From Toxorhynchites rutilus septentrionalis (Eukaryota > Arthropoda > Insecta > Diptera > Culicidae), in the NCBI RefSeq assembly GCF_029784135.1, contig NC_073745.1, positions 79,299,569 through 79,363,568 of the forward strand: a DNA stretch of 64,000 bases, in the 5' to 3' direction. The notes under the pieces were generated by a model. That model was not told where the DNA came from. It did no database searches and worked only from the letters and a program-made list of their open reading frames with translations. This document shows positions 35,761 through 47,903 of this stretch, piece by piece. A program made the translations under genes and the position numbers. Each line of letters begins with the position of its first letter. Position 1 is the stretch's first letter.

Positions 35761-37432
35761 TTCAAATAGAGAGGTCGGAGATATCACTGTTTTACAGTGG
35801 AATTGTCGTAGTCTTATCCCTAAATTGGATACATTCAAAATTTTAATTCATAACTACAATTGTGATGTTTTTGCTCTGTCCGAAACTTGGCTTTCTTCGC
35901 GAGATGATATCTCTTTCCACGATTTTAATATTATACGCTTGGACCGTGATGATAGATACGGAGGGGTGCTTTTGGGGATCAATAAGTGCCACTCATTTTT
36001 TAGAATTGACCTTCCACCTATTGGAGGGATCGAAGCTGTTGCTTGTCATGCAAACATCAGAGGCAAAGACCTCTGTATTGTCAGCTTGTATTGGCCTCCG
36101 AGAGCTGCGGTTAGCCGCAAACAACTTGATGACATGTGCTCACTCCTTCCTGAGCCACGATTGATCTTGGGAGACTTCAACTCTCACGGAACTGCCTGGG
36201 GGGAACAGTACGACGACAATCGTTCATCGTTGATATATGACCTTTGTAACAGCTTCAATATGACCGTTTTGAACACTGGGGAAACAACACGTGTACCTAA
36301 ACCTCCTGCTAACCCAAGTGCTCTTGACCTCTCGCTTTGCTCGAATTCACTATCGTTAGATTGCAAGTGGAATGTAATCCAGAACCCCAACGGTAGTGAT
36401 CACTTGCCAATCAAAATTTCCATCACCATTGGGTTGAATTCTTCTGAATCTATAAACATGGCATATGACCTCACAAGACACATTGACTGGAAAAAATATG
36501 CGGACGCGATTGCTCTAGCCATCAATTCCAGAGATGGTTTACCTCCATTGGAGGAGTATAACTTCCTTTCTCGTTTGATCTATGACAGCGCGGTTCGCGC
36601 TCAAACGAAACCCATCCCAGGTTCCACCATTCACCGAAGGCCTCCCAATCTATGGTGGGATAGCCAATGTTCCAAGCTTTATATAGAAAAATCGAATGCA
36701 TTTAAAGCTTTTCGGAAACGTGGAACTCCTGAAAATTTTCAAACGTATTTAGCCCTTGAAGATCAATTTAAAAACTTAATCAAAACTTAATCTTCAGTGA
36801 GGCCGGAAAAGCACTCGCCGTACTTCCTTGAGAGAATACGAGAAATTTTGAGTGCTTTATCCAGACACTGTTATGTCATTACCTTTATCTGGGTCCCTTC
36901 ACATTGCTCCATTCCGGGTAATGAGAGGGCTGACTCATTAGCAAAGGTAGGTGCAATTGAAGGCGATATTTATCAGCGTCAAATCGCCTTCAATGAATTT
37001 TATTCTTTAGTCCGCAAAAATACCATCGCTAACTGGCAACGCAAGTGGAATGGAGATGAATTGGGCCGGTGGTTTCACTCGATTATCCCTAAGGTTAGCC
37101 TCAAACCGTGGTTCAAAAGTCTGGACTTGAGTCGGGACTTTATTCGCACCTTCTCCCGACTCATGTCCAATCACTGTTCGTTAGATGCACTACTCTTCCG
37201 TTTCAATCTTGCCAGCTGCAATCTCTGCGTTTGTGGCCAAGGTTATCACGACATCGAGCACATTGTTTGGTCGTGCGAGGTGTATCTGGTCGCCAGATCG
37301 AATTTAAAAAACTCCCTTCGGGCCCGAGGAAGACAGCCCAATGTGCCGGTGAGAGATGTGTTGGCTCGGTTCGACCTTGATTACATGTCCCATATATATG
37401 TTTTCCTTAAAGCTATAGATCTTCGTGTGTGA
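35753..37432 (+). pseudogene. I-group ORF2: intact-looking endonuclease fused in frame to the RNase H tail, RT deleted
   Basis: ORF2 normally encodes endonuclease, reverse transcriptase and RNase H. Residues 1-345 form an AP-like endonuclease with its signature residues: QWNCRS (Asn17), LSETWL (Glu44), YWPP, LGDFNSHG (Asp141, Asn143), DLSLCSN and GSDHLP (215-217). After FKNLIKT comes a single TAA (36788-36790). The same frame then continues SSVRPEKHSP, FIWVPSHCSIPGNERADSLAK (the last part of RNase H with the final catalytic Asp) and a CCHC-like segment CNLCVCGQGYHDIEHIVWSC, to the end at 37432. RT and the first RNase H acidic residues are gone. The chosen ATG overlaps the ORF1 stop. Whether the deletion arose in this copy or defines a family is unknown. 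Confidence 0.8.
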
Positions 37433-37783
37433 TTGCCCCTACATCCTTATACCCTCCTTTCCTTCCTTTGCGGGTAATTCGTCCCCTTGCTATAAATAGT
37501 AGAATAAGTTGAAATGTAAATACACTATATATATATATATACGATAGATTTATAAATTGAGTGTTCATCAACATTGTTACAATTTCCTTATATCCCATCC
37601 TTCTCCTAAAAATATGTCACCCTCCTAAACTCGAGTACACCGCGAGTAATCGGTTTTCCACCTTACTAACCATAAATGTAAGAAAATTGTTTATATATAT
37701 AGTTTTAAAATTATATTTAAGAATTCGGCTCCTTTAAACTTAAGTAACTGAGCCTGTAAAAATAAACGAATTAAAAAAAAAAA

Positions 37784-38864
37784 CAATCTCAACCGAATCT
37801 GGCAACCGGGCAATAATCACTCATCCACATGACTCGCTGTGGTGATGATTACACGAGTCTGACCTGTTTCTGTTTTTATCCGCACCGACAATCAAGTTAT
37901 GAAGTGCACAAGAGGCGAATAAAAAAAATATCCATCAGCCGTAGAGCAAATAAATAAGTTAAGTATAAGTTTTATTTAGGTTTTTCATATCGAAATTAAC
38001 ACAAGCCTCGCCGCGGATGGTGGTGGTGGTGGAAAGGATCCCAGAAGAAGTGAAATCTCGTAAAACGCTCGCTTTTTTATCCAAAGTTCCAAGGATGCTG
38101 TGGGTGGGTGTGCATTTCTTTTTCCCTCGTGCTGCGTGCTCTACTGTTTCTGCTCGCATTCGAATCGAGAAAACACTGGAAGTGTGAGATGGATGCATTT
38201 GATATATGCTAAACGAATGAAGACGATGTGGAGCATGAGCTGGCTGAAAGAAAATAAAAACCTCACCTCTGCTGCGAGAAAGGGTGGCCAGGATGTGGTT
38301 GCTGGATTGGGGGAGGGAGGAAAAGTTTTATGCGGTTTCGAAATCGTGAATATGAAATGTGTGAGCGCTCGCTTGTTTCTGAAATGTGCCACAAGGATGC
38401 AGGAGTCGACGAGGACGACGACGGCGATGATGATGCAAGACGTTTCACAGCTTGTAGAAAGGATAAGGGGAGCAGAAACAAAATATAAAAATAAAACGAT
38501 TTGTATATGTACACGAGCTGCCGAGGCGGAACATATGTTTGTTATGCGGAAAAAGAGTTTTGCACCCTTCGATGCAGATGCAGTTGCGGTGGAAGAATAA
38601 ACATCCCGGCGAATGAAGAAATGAGTGGAATACGGCGAAAGACTGGTTTATTAAGACTGAATAAAACATTTCTAATTAAGTTTATTTTTCTCAACTCCAC
38701 TCGAGTGTTGATGTTTTTCTTGCGATGAAAGCTTGCACGGGATGTAATGTTTTGATTCAGACTGATTACTCAAGTTTGGGTAACGCTATATGTGATTAAA
38801 TGAAGATCAGTGCAAATACAATCCAGAGGCAGATGGAAATAGGCGTGTAAGTTATATCCTTATT
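37784..38864. other. Low-repeat, mixed-composition DNA without a recognised gene
   Basis: No mobile-element motif seen. A 166-codon plus-strand frame (38100-38600) overlaps several others on both strands, has no recognisable domain and shows no splice or family evidence; it is not called as a gene. (GGT)n and (GAC)n runs occur at 38019 and 38411. Confidence 0.4.
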
Positions 38865-39185
38865 GGTCGCATCCAGAGCCGTAGCCATTTTTAGGCGTAA
38901 GAGTATTTCTATCTATCGATAAACATGTCACCTTTTTCGGCGTAAGAATATTCCTATTGTTCGTTGATATGAGGCTTCAATTGTTGTGTTATAAATAGCA
39001 CCAATTACCGATGCAGCAGACCGTAATGGGAGCAGTAACGGACTGGGATTATCGTCACATGATGATTGTTGCGTGGAAATATTAGCTAGAATGAAACACA
39101 AAGGTGGTCAGTTGAGAGCCCTGTGTTGTGAGCTTATGATCGGACACGCAACCAATTTGGCTACGAAGACCCCCAGAATTGTATG
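38865..39185 (-). mobile_element. SINE-like repeat R, copy 2
   Basis: Shares GGCGTAAGAGTATTT, GGACTGGGATTATCGTCACATGATGATTG and GGACACGCAACCAATTTGGCTACGAAGAC-type blocks, in the same order, with the copy at 10455-10805. On the minus strand the box A-like TAGCCAAATTGG lies near 39160. Confidence 0.5.
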
Positions 39186-39229
39186 TGACTCAAGAGGGCC
39201 ATCTCCATACGTCTGGAGGTTTTGGAAGA

Positions 39230-39850
39230 CCGATGAATGGGTTGCATATGAGTGGATCGGAATACTGCAAGAAAATCGAAAAATCAGGAAATCCTTTCTT
39301 CATTGTGAACGTTAAAGATCTTTGGTAAGACATGGGGAACCATCAACATCGGTTGCACGACAAATTCGCTATGAACGTATGAAGGGTCTGAACTAATATG
39401 ATTTTTTTCACCTGGCGAAATCGTTGTCTGAAATCGTCTGAATGCTATCGATAACAAAAGATCAATTTGAATCGAGTTTTGGATGAAAAGAGTACCGCGA
39501 GAGTACCAGACTACCAAAAAAAGGCAGCACAAAGTGTTTTTATTACATTGAATGTAAATGAAGGTCTGAATATTTTGGTTGGGAAGTTTCTCCACATGCA
39601 GATTACTCGTCAGATTTGGCACATTCCGACTATAAATAGAAATAGATGTATCGATGGGACACGTACTTGTTGAGCCGCCTTCAATTCTTATGAATTTCGG
39701 TTTCCCTTTAAAGGAGAACCGTTCTTTTTGCGTGACATCCTCGAATTGTCAGAGAGATGGGGAAAATGTACAACTATCGATGGAAAATGCAGTAGAACTC
39801 CGATTAACCGCGATAGTGAGTGACAAATTCACCAAGGATAACGAAAATCA
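39230..39850 (+). pseudogene. Decayed mariner transposase
   Basis: In shifting frames: DEWVAYEW..LQENRKI, RKSFLHCE, EPSTSVARQ, then HADYSSDLAHSDYK (third acidic motif) and VREMGKMYNYRWKMQ, in the order of mariner transposases (LNERQQENRK, SFLHRIVTGDEKW, PPYSPDLAPSDYH, RWxKC...DGKYF). The VTGDEKW motif with the first catalytic Asp is lost. Many stops; an old copy. Confidence 0.6.
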
Positions 39851-39861
39851 TATAAAACTTT

Positions 39862-40112
39862 GTGAAATCGTAAACCCTTAAGAAAAGTAGCATGAAAAAT
39901 AAGATCCACATGCGATTCAACGGGAAAAACTATATAATTAAAATCATGCTCCTGAAATATTCGAAAATTATTTTTAATATAAGAAATTTGTTATATCTCG
40001 AGAACAGTTGGTGCTATAATAAAACGTTACATATAGCTTTTTAATGTTGAATCGCATGTAGATTGATTTTTCATGTTACTTTTCTTAAATGGTTACGATT
40101 TCGCAAAGTATT
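39862..40112. repeat. Inverted repeat, arms of about 65 bp
   Basis: Left arm (39862-39931) and right arm (40045-40112, reversed) share TGAAATCGTAA, TTAAGAAAAGTA, CATGAAAAAT and ACATGCGATTCAAC in order. Probably the ends of a small MITE; a relative of one arm lies near 11490-11580. Confidence 0.55.
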
Positions 40113-42149
40113 TAAATTTCATAAATTTTCAAAAAATCATTTTTCTATTTTGGTGAGTCCGACCACTATACGTCAAACTTTGTTAAATTAGAAGTGATTT
40201 TCAACAAAATATACAAAAAATATCGAAGGGGGAATGTTTTATGATATATTTTTTTCAATATTAAATTCAATTTTTGGGTGAGACTTTTTAACAGTGTATT
40301 TAAAATGTTATTTTTCTTCAATAGTTCATTGATTTTCCAACAACTTTGTAAAGCATCGCATTTTAATCAGACATCTGGATTTTAAGTTACGATTCTTTGA
40401 TTGATTTTGGATACGCCCTTTTGAAAATTCAGTCATAATTTAAATTCGTCATATGATAATGAAAATTGTGATTCTGCATAGCTACCACCATAAGTACCAA
40501 GTTTCAAAAAAATCAAAGAGGGTCGGGTCGAAATTCGCTGTTTTTTGGTTGATTTGGAATTGCTCTATTGTAACCGAAAAATTAATTTCTGTTAGAATTA
40601 CCATTTAGCAATAATCCCGAGTTGAATTTCGCTTGTACAATCAAATGATACGCAGTCCATACTTTGGAGACTACCCTAAAGCATGTATTCCGGTCGAAAT
40701 AAAAGCTTTTTATAAACGTAGGAATTCAACTTAATAGTTTCATATTGGTTACTAGCTGACTCGGCAAACGTTGTTCTGCCATACAAATAATTTCCAGTTC
40801 ATATGTTGGTTGTTAAATAGAAAATAACTAATGTATTGTAAGTGTTTTTGAATATTTTAACAATCCATAAATTGATCGAATGAAACGATTTGAACGAAAG
40901 TGTGTTTGATGATTATGCTGCGCATTACCAATCGAAAATCAAACGTGAAACGTGAAGAGTTTGAAACAGAACTGGACCTGCAAATGCAAACTTGTATTGC
41001 TCTTCGCTGAACTGAAGAACTCATTATTAATATGAGAATTGAATTTTTGTTCAGCTATGGCACTATCCAACGATTGTCAGTGTCAATGATTTTGTTGTTG
41101 ATATTGCGATTGCATTGCGTTGCTTGCGCTTGCGTTTGTGTAATGGGTGAAATCTTAAGGAAAACGCTTTGTATATTTTCCATCTGCCATACGAAGCGAT
41201 AAAAGTACCATGTTTGTGGCAACAATATCGAATATTCACCCGTATTCCGGAACCCGATTGATTTGAGCCTCGATCAGAACTCATGATTCAATAGAAAATT
41301 TGAATGAACATAATTGCTCGTTATTTATTAATACTTAAAATACATATCCTAACTTATCTATTTTTCTAGTCAAATGAGGATTCGGTAGAGCCTATTTTCA
41401 TTTATAATGTTTGTTTTGAAAGCGTGAACGTATTGAATGCATTTTTGAAGCAAAATATGCCAAATAGTATGCAGTCAGAGTGGGCCAGGTGCATATGATC
41501 ATAGCGATTAGAGAACGAATATTGGATTTCTGCGCATCAGAAGATTCTTTCCTGTGGACTTCGGTTAACACGGAAAAGTAACTCGCATTAAAACGCAATA
41601 TATATGCTTTTCAGATAATTCATAGCTATACAAAACTTGATCGAATATTTTATTATCTTGTTCAGACAGAGTGAACCAAGTGCCAGAGAGTGAAAAATTG
41701 TACTAACCATATTTCATGGTCGATTTCAAATTCAACCGTGGTCTTTCATTGACTGCAGGTACTTTTTTTCAAAAGCTCGTTTTAAGTATACCTGAAGTTA
41801 AAGTAAACGATTAAGTAAAACTGAAGCTAAAATTTTCATTCAAATTCAACAATTTTAAACTGACTTCGGGCCGGCTAATCTGATAGAGATTAATTTGATT
41901 AATGTGGACATCAAAAGCAGAAGCATCTCTAGTCCAGTGGCAAAGATTTGTAGTTTTTTTTTCTTTTTATTATATCTACTTTTAGTCGTAGTCTCTGGTT
42001 CATCTCTTCATTTGATTGGTGTCACGTTGATAGTGCTATTAGTGACAGTCATGATAACACTTAGCTCTACATCTGTTCAATAAGTCTGGACGAAGCTCTT
42101 ACCGTCAAACAGCGACGTAGTGTAGGGGGGGGGGAGGGGCGCCCTCCCC
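40113..42149. other. AT-rich DNA with a Helentron-like core
   Basis: At 40754 CTAGCTGACTCGGCAAACG resembles the core of the Helentron-like copies, but the sequence after it differs, so it is a separate subfamily or a scrap. A phrase ATGCAGTCAGAGTGGGCC (41469) is echoed near 62457 (reversed). No gene seen. Confidence 0.35.
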
Positions 42150-42400
42150 GGGTGTCACCTTCAAAGGGGTGACACCCACGCCTATAATAGTCATTCTTTG
42201 TGTGGACACCGACTGGACAACATCGTTGCTGGACGAGCTGGACGGCGAGGGATCGAGTGCCTTTCTCAAGGCAAGAGGGTGGAGGTGGTAGCGCTGGAGT
42301 AAATAGAGTAGAGTTTTCAAAGGGCCTTTCTCAAGGCTAGAGACGAATGAACTGCAAAAGTTTAAAGTCTCTATAATACAAGACCTTCCTTCCTTCCTAT
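42150..42400. repeat. Dispersed repeat with CCTTTCTCAAGGC hairpins, copy 1
   Basis: Shares ACAACATCGTTGCTGG, GACGGCGAGGGATCGA and TGCCTTTCTCAAGGCAA with 45755-45935, and both end in a GACGAATGAACTG motif. An adjacent block (42120-42180) has GGTGTCACC inverted words. Confidence 0.6.
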
Positions 42401-42729
42401 AATAGTTATATTGTTTCTAAAAACATCTTTCTATATTTATAACGAACGTCATCCGTTAATGATTCTTTGTTAATTTCATGGAGGCTTTTCACTTGGAAGT
42501 TCATTCGCCTTTACTCAGTGATTAGTGGTATTTTTAGTGAAAATTTTCGCCATGGAAATGTTCATGTAAAATAATTATTCTTGAGTTTTGTTCGTTTTGA
42601 ATGCGAGAAAAGTTGCTGATACGAGTGAAGACATCTGTTATCAAGTGAATGGCTCAGCTTTAAAAAGGTGCCTTTCTCAATTTTCAACAGCGCTCCAACC
42701 ATGCCGAGTTCAAATGGAAGACTTCAGGT
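42401..42729. other. No recognisable gene
   Basis: Nothing beyond a short unassigned plus-strand frame. Confidence 0.35.
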
Positions 42730-42809
42730 TTTACACATTTTTCCATCCCATTTGTTTATTTAGGCTCATTAGCATTTTAGTTGTAACAGAGTCGGGTTCT
42801 AATCGTGTA

Positions 42810-43408
42810 CATTAGGGTAGCAGCGAAAATGGTCATGTCAAATTTCAAAAACCGACCATGTACATTTTGTTTATTGACCCAAAAAATGACCTGTGCAAAG
42901 TTTCAGCTCAATCGGACATGATTTAGGGGTGTCTCAAAGCGCTCAAAGTTTTGATTTTTTGATCCTCGAAAATCTTCCAAGGGGGGAGTAAAGGAAATTT
43001 GGAAAAACGATTTTTTTTTTCGGTGCCAAATGACTTTCATCTCGAAAAAAAATTTTTGGCCGAAAATCGACCTTTTGGGACCTGAGAGGCAATGAAAGGT
43101 ATGGAAAAAAAAATATCGAATTTAAAAAACCGGCCATGTACATTTTGTTTATTGGTCCAAAAAACCTGCGCGAAATTTCAGCTCAATCGGACATGATTTA
43201 GGTGTGCCTCAAAGCACTCCATACCTTCATTGCCTGTCAGAATAAGTCCCAAAAGGTCGATTTCCGGCCAAAAATTTTTCTTCGAGATGACACCAGATCT
43301 CGAAATTTTGCACAGGTCATTTTTTTGAACCAATAAACAAAATGTACATGGTCGGTTTTCGAAATTCGATGATGAAATTTTTTCCATACATCCATTGCCA
43401 CCCTAGTG
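42810..43408. mobile_element. Fold-back MITE, copy 2
   Basis: Ends CATTAGGGTAGCA and, reversed, CACTAGGGTGGCA, with TA on each side (42808-42809 and 43409-43410). Inverted internal arms share TGTACATTTTGTTTATTG and TCAGCTCAATCGGACATGA-type blocks. Related to 32991-33733. Confidence 0.7.
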
Positions 43409-43649
43409 TACATTTATGGTTTTTATGAATTGTATGAACAGTAGTCATTTTTGGGCGTAAGAATATTCCTTCTGTCCCTTCAATTTTTAGCAGACGGGAC
43501 AGCTGAGACAGTTGATGTGATCATTGTTGTTATATTAATAGCACAAAAGCTCCAGGTTTTTTTTATTGTTGCAAGCAGAGCTTCCCCAATAGCAGAGTTT
43601 GCATGATGAATGTTGTGTGAACGTAGTTATGCTATAACAGTGTTTTTCA

Positions 43650-45754
43650 ACATTTTTTGCTCCATTCCCCCATTTACGAAAATTATTTCCAGTGCTTCCC
43701 CCTATCAGTATTTTGCAAGAAAGTCTTTAGCATATCAGTATAATATAATAAAAGAATACAAACGGGTTTCAAGTTATAATCGCAACAAATTTGATTTTAT
43801 ACATGCGCCTGAACTATTCCCGCCAAAATCGTAATTCTTGAGAACGTTGCCGAAAAGCACACCTCATGTCATCTCTGTTACGGTGTTATGTTTCCATTAG
43901 CAGCATTGTAGGAAATCCAGATTCCCATAAATACTACGCAAAAGACATCAACACTCGTAACTAGTGTTGCCACATATAGCTGTAGCAAACGGAAACGGTA
44001 GCATTAACACAGCAAGCACTTTTATTGTCAAAAAATGTGAGTTTTCCGATCGTGGTTTTAAGGTTATTCCCGCTAATTAAACAAACTTTTCGTGTATTGT
44101 GCAGTAAAGTTCTGCAGAAGAAGAACAATTTGATGCAGCGAAACTGTAAGTTTGATAACAATAAATGAAATTAATTGCATTTTAATTTTTGGATGTGTGG
44201 GGTGGGTGGGGTGACATGGACATGTTTTTGTGGGGTGAATTGGTCCTACAGATTTGAGGCTTTTCTTTGGTCTAATTGTTTCCAGATGCCACTAAATTAC
44301 AAAAAGAGGATGGGCAGACAACGTTGGAGGAAGGAGGAGCTTGAAAGACCAACGCAGGTCATCAAGAACGGATTTTCTTTGACCAATCATCGACAGTGTT
44401 TGAAAATGCTCGAACAACAGTGAAAAGACCCATGCAGAATTCGAGATGGTCTCAATCCAATTTTTCTGGTCTGGAATCTGGCCAAGACACCTGGTATCGA
44501 TCCCAGAACACTGTTACAGATTGTAACATTATTTCTAAATACTTTACATAAACATAAGTATGTTTTTTTCGATGAAACACACACTGGACCAAATCACCCC
44601 ACAGACGGTCCAAATCGCCCCGCATCAAATTTTAATGTCCAAAAATAGTCTCTTTTATTTTATGATATATTTGGTAGTTTGAAGCTTGATATAATGATTA
44701 AACATTATTGATTGAGAGAAAACAAGTGTAGCTCAGTATACAATGTGACATTTTTTATTTAGACCGTATTGGTTTGGAAATATTAGGCGATTTGCTTAGG
44801 TGGTCCAAATTCCCCCCTTTTCCCCTACAGATTTTTCTGTAATGATACAGATTTTCAGCATGTTCTTTGATCAAGAATCTGTAAATACAGATTACAGATT
44901 TTATACAGATTTTGTAACAAGATAAAATAATTTTTAAATATTTGATCATTTTACGCAACAATTAACAAACTCAATCAGACAATTCGAACAAAACTGAACT
45001 GAACTATTTTTGCTACTGTCAGATGTGCCAAATATAGTAGTGATTGAAACAGTATTTTTTCGCAATATAATGGGAGCAAAACAAAAATTTGAAACCGTCT
45101 CGCTACAGAAACTGTGAACGCAATAATCAAATCGAAGTCATTTGTTAAAATCCGAGGGGGAAGTGCCTCAGTACTGTTGTCATACGACATCAAGGTCAAA
45201 TTCTGCAAAACCATGTATAAACACCACGAGGAAAGTGAGGATTAAATGAATGTTTATAACGCGAAACTAATTGAAATAAACTCTCTCCGTCGGTTTTCCC
45301 AAAAAAATACATTTTCAAAGTTTCTTATTTTGACGTAGAACTACGTCTTTCATTAAGGGTGCCAAATCAGAAAGCAGGTCACGTTTTTACGAAATAAAGT
45401 TAACGTTAATAACTATTTTTGCCGCGAGCGGATTTTGGCGATTTACATACCAAACGAATCGGAAATTTCCTAAGATTTGTTTAATATGCTATACATTACA
45501 ATCCCATAGTCGGTATATGTTTTAAATTGATGAAAATTGGAAGCATTTCCATTTCCTCATACATTTGTTCTGCCCATTTGTCTGCTTTCCCGAACAGAGC
45601 TGTCAATAACGAGCATCTTATCGACGAGCAACGAAGGGGAAATCATAAGATGTAACGTCTCCGTGAACGAAGGAAAAGAAGAAGAACGAAGAGGAATATT
45701 TGCCTAAAGCATAAACAGTGGATCTCGCTGCGGCAAACTTTCATTCTTCGGGAG
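43650..45754. other. Interior of the hAT-like element, left part
   Basis: AT-rich. Short frames (for example 44175-44423) show no domain. At 45329 TTGACGTAGAACTACGTC belongs to the ACGTAG-type dispersed motif. Confidence 0.35.
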
Positions 45755-45935
45755 GAAATCGACTGAACAACATCGTTGCTGGGCGAGATCGACGGCGAGG
45801 GATCGAATGCCTTTCTCAAGGCAATGCAGTGGAGGAGTAATATTATGGATAAAGTAAAGTTGTCCAAGGGTTTGAAGATTAAATATAGACGAATGAACTG
45901 AAGACGTTTGGAGTCTCAAGCAAGGAAGGAAGGTA
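45755..45935. repeat. Dispersed repeat with CCTTTCTCAAGGC hairpin, copy 2
   Basis: Matches 42150-42400 (see there). Confidence 0.6.
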
Positions 45936-47903
45936 AACTTTCAGTATCGTTTGATGTCTCTGGCATTACAATCACTGCATCAAACTGACGCCATTGCATT
46001 AAGGTTCTGAGCTACACAATTGTGTGGGGAATCATCAAGCTAGGTTATCATCAGTTCACCAAGAAAATTAATGCTCTGGAATTTTGTCAGTGGTTTGGTA
46101 TCGTATGACGGTAGGAAAACTCTCTCCACAAAGGATGACAGCTAAGCCAATCTAGACTGGCAATATTAACAGAAAAGGCTTCTGTTGAGAAGATCGCAAA
46201 ACGGAGATAAGTGTGTGTATATTTAGTTGCTTCAAGCCATCGATATATGGAAATTTGTATGCATACGTGCGTGCTTCATAACCCGTGCGTAAAAATAGTG
46301 CATCTTCGCTACGCTGAAACCCCATTTGTATCTGTTCCCATGTGCATTGGTCCTGTAATGCAACAATCGCCTAATTTTTTATGCTATGATTGACAATTGT
46401 TTGGTGTTGCAAAATATGCAGTCGTAATGATAACTATAAACAAGGAGGGGAGATAGCGGGAGGGAAATATATACGCTAGGGTATTGGTAATGAATCTCTG
46501 CTGAGGCAAATATTCACTCTTTTTCCCAGCAGTTAACATTGTTTGTTTTCTGTCATCAATGCATTGAACTGACGTTATGGTGAAGCAGGTGTTAAGGTTG
46601 TGCACCAAAAAATTATTTGGGAAATACCAAGTTATTCATTAAATTATATTAAGTTATTAATTTATTTGGGCTGGATGTTGAGATTAACAGATAGAGTTTA
46701 TTTCGTTTATTTAGTCACCAAGAATGTAAATGTCGTTCTGAAATTTTGTATGTGATTTGGTTTCGCTTGCTAGTAGCGAAACTTTCTTCACTAAGGATGA
46801 CAGCTGCGCTTACCTCGAGCATGTATTGTTCTGCGAGCGCAAGAATGAATCATCAAACTATTATCGTCAAATGATTTTACAATAAAAAAACATTTGAGAG
46901 CGACCAAACTGGTAGACTGGTTATTTCAAAATTTTCGTAGTATTATAAAATAATATCCGCAGTTATAAACAAGCGGCTTGAATTAAACTAAAGCGTAGTT
47001 CTACGTAAACAATGCGGTGGTGTCTTGGACACAACCTCCCATATTTTTTTTATTTAGCATTATTCCCTATGTATCTAACAATCTCAATCTAAGGTATTAC
47101 ACATATTTGATCAAATTAGACCTCTGTGAGAGAAAGAATTGCGCAGTAAACTTTTTGAATAGGCCTGAAAATTGAATAATAGTCTAATTCAAAAAACTGC
47201 TGGCAATCTATACCATACCTATCACGAGCTTAAACATATGGATAAGCAGAATCCATACACTTCACTACAAGTATGCAATTATTACTTCGCACTTAAATCT
47301 AACGCAAAACTCTTATCAGGTACATAATCCGCAATACAGATTCCAATACAGATTTTCTATTTTCTCTACAGATAAAAAAGATTTTTTAGCTCGTAAATAC
47401 CGATTTCAATGTGGTAATATTGCTCGTAACGCTTATTTCGTATATCGGTATAAGAATCGATCATTTGTAGATCGATCAAATTGATCCGAAACATTCATCA
47501 CAACCAGTCGGAAAGCATTTCAAATCATGTTCAAATCTTATTCTTTGATAAATGGAAGTTTTTTTTCAATTTGTTTCAAGTTCAACTTATTGTAAAAAGT
47601 TTTGACAAATGCAGTACAATTTCCTTTTTTATGGTCTTCTGTACTGTTTCATCATCATTCACTGACGAAAGTCTTTCGAACATTGCGAAGTTGTTCATTT
47701 GAACACTACATTTCCGATTTGGAAATGTTTGCCGAGGATCGCAAATTTTAGCGTATTCAATAAAGTTTTTTGTGGAAATTTTTGCTAATCATTGTCATCT
47801 TCGAAGCAAAGTAAATGTATACTCCCTTGCACAATTCCCCCCCTTTTAATGACTAAATTCCCCACTAGGGGGGAATTCCCCATCGGTTGAAAATCACTGT
47901 TCT
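45936..47903. other. Interior of the hAT-like element, right part
   Basis: Contains the GTGTCTTGGACACAACC unit at 46994-47040 shared with 3344 and 57317. No gene recognised. Ends at the LINE insertion. Confidence 0.35.

Larger units (their letters stand above)
34650..37783 (+). mobile_element. I-group non-LTR retrotransposon lacking the reverse transcriptase
   Basis: Holds ORF1 (34650-35760, frameshifted), an endonuclease-first ORF2 (from 35753), and the RNase H tail (to 37432), then a 3' UTR ending AATAAACGAATT plus poly-A at 37783. The whole reverse transcriptase and the front of RNase H are missing at one junction near 36790. The 5' UTR probably extends upstream of 34650. Confidence 0.8.

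Noticed and set aside
38100..38600. 166-codon frame as a host gene
   Set aside because: No recognisable domain, overlapping frames on both strands, low-complexity Asp/Thr runs from a GAC repeat, and no supporting context.
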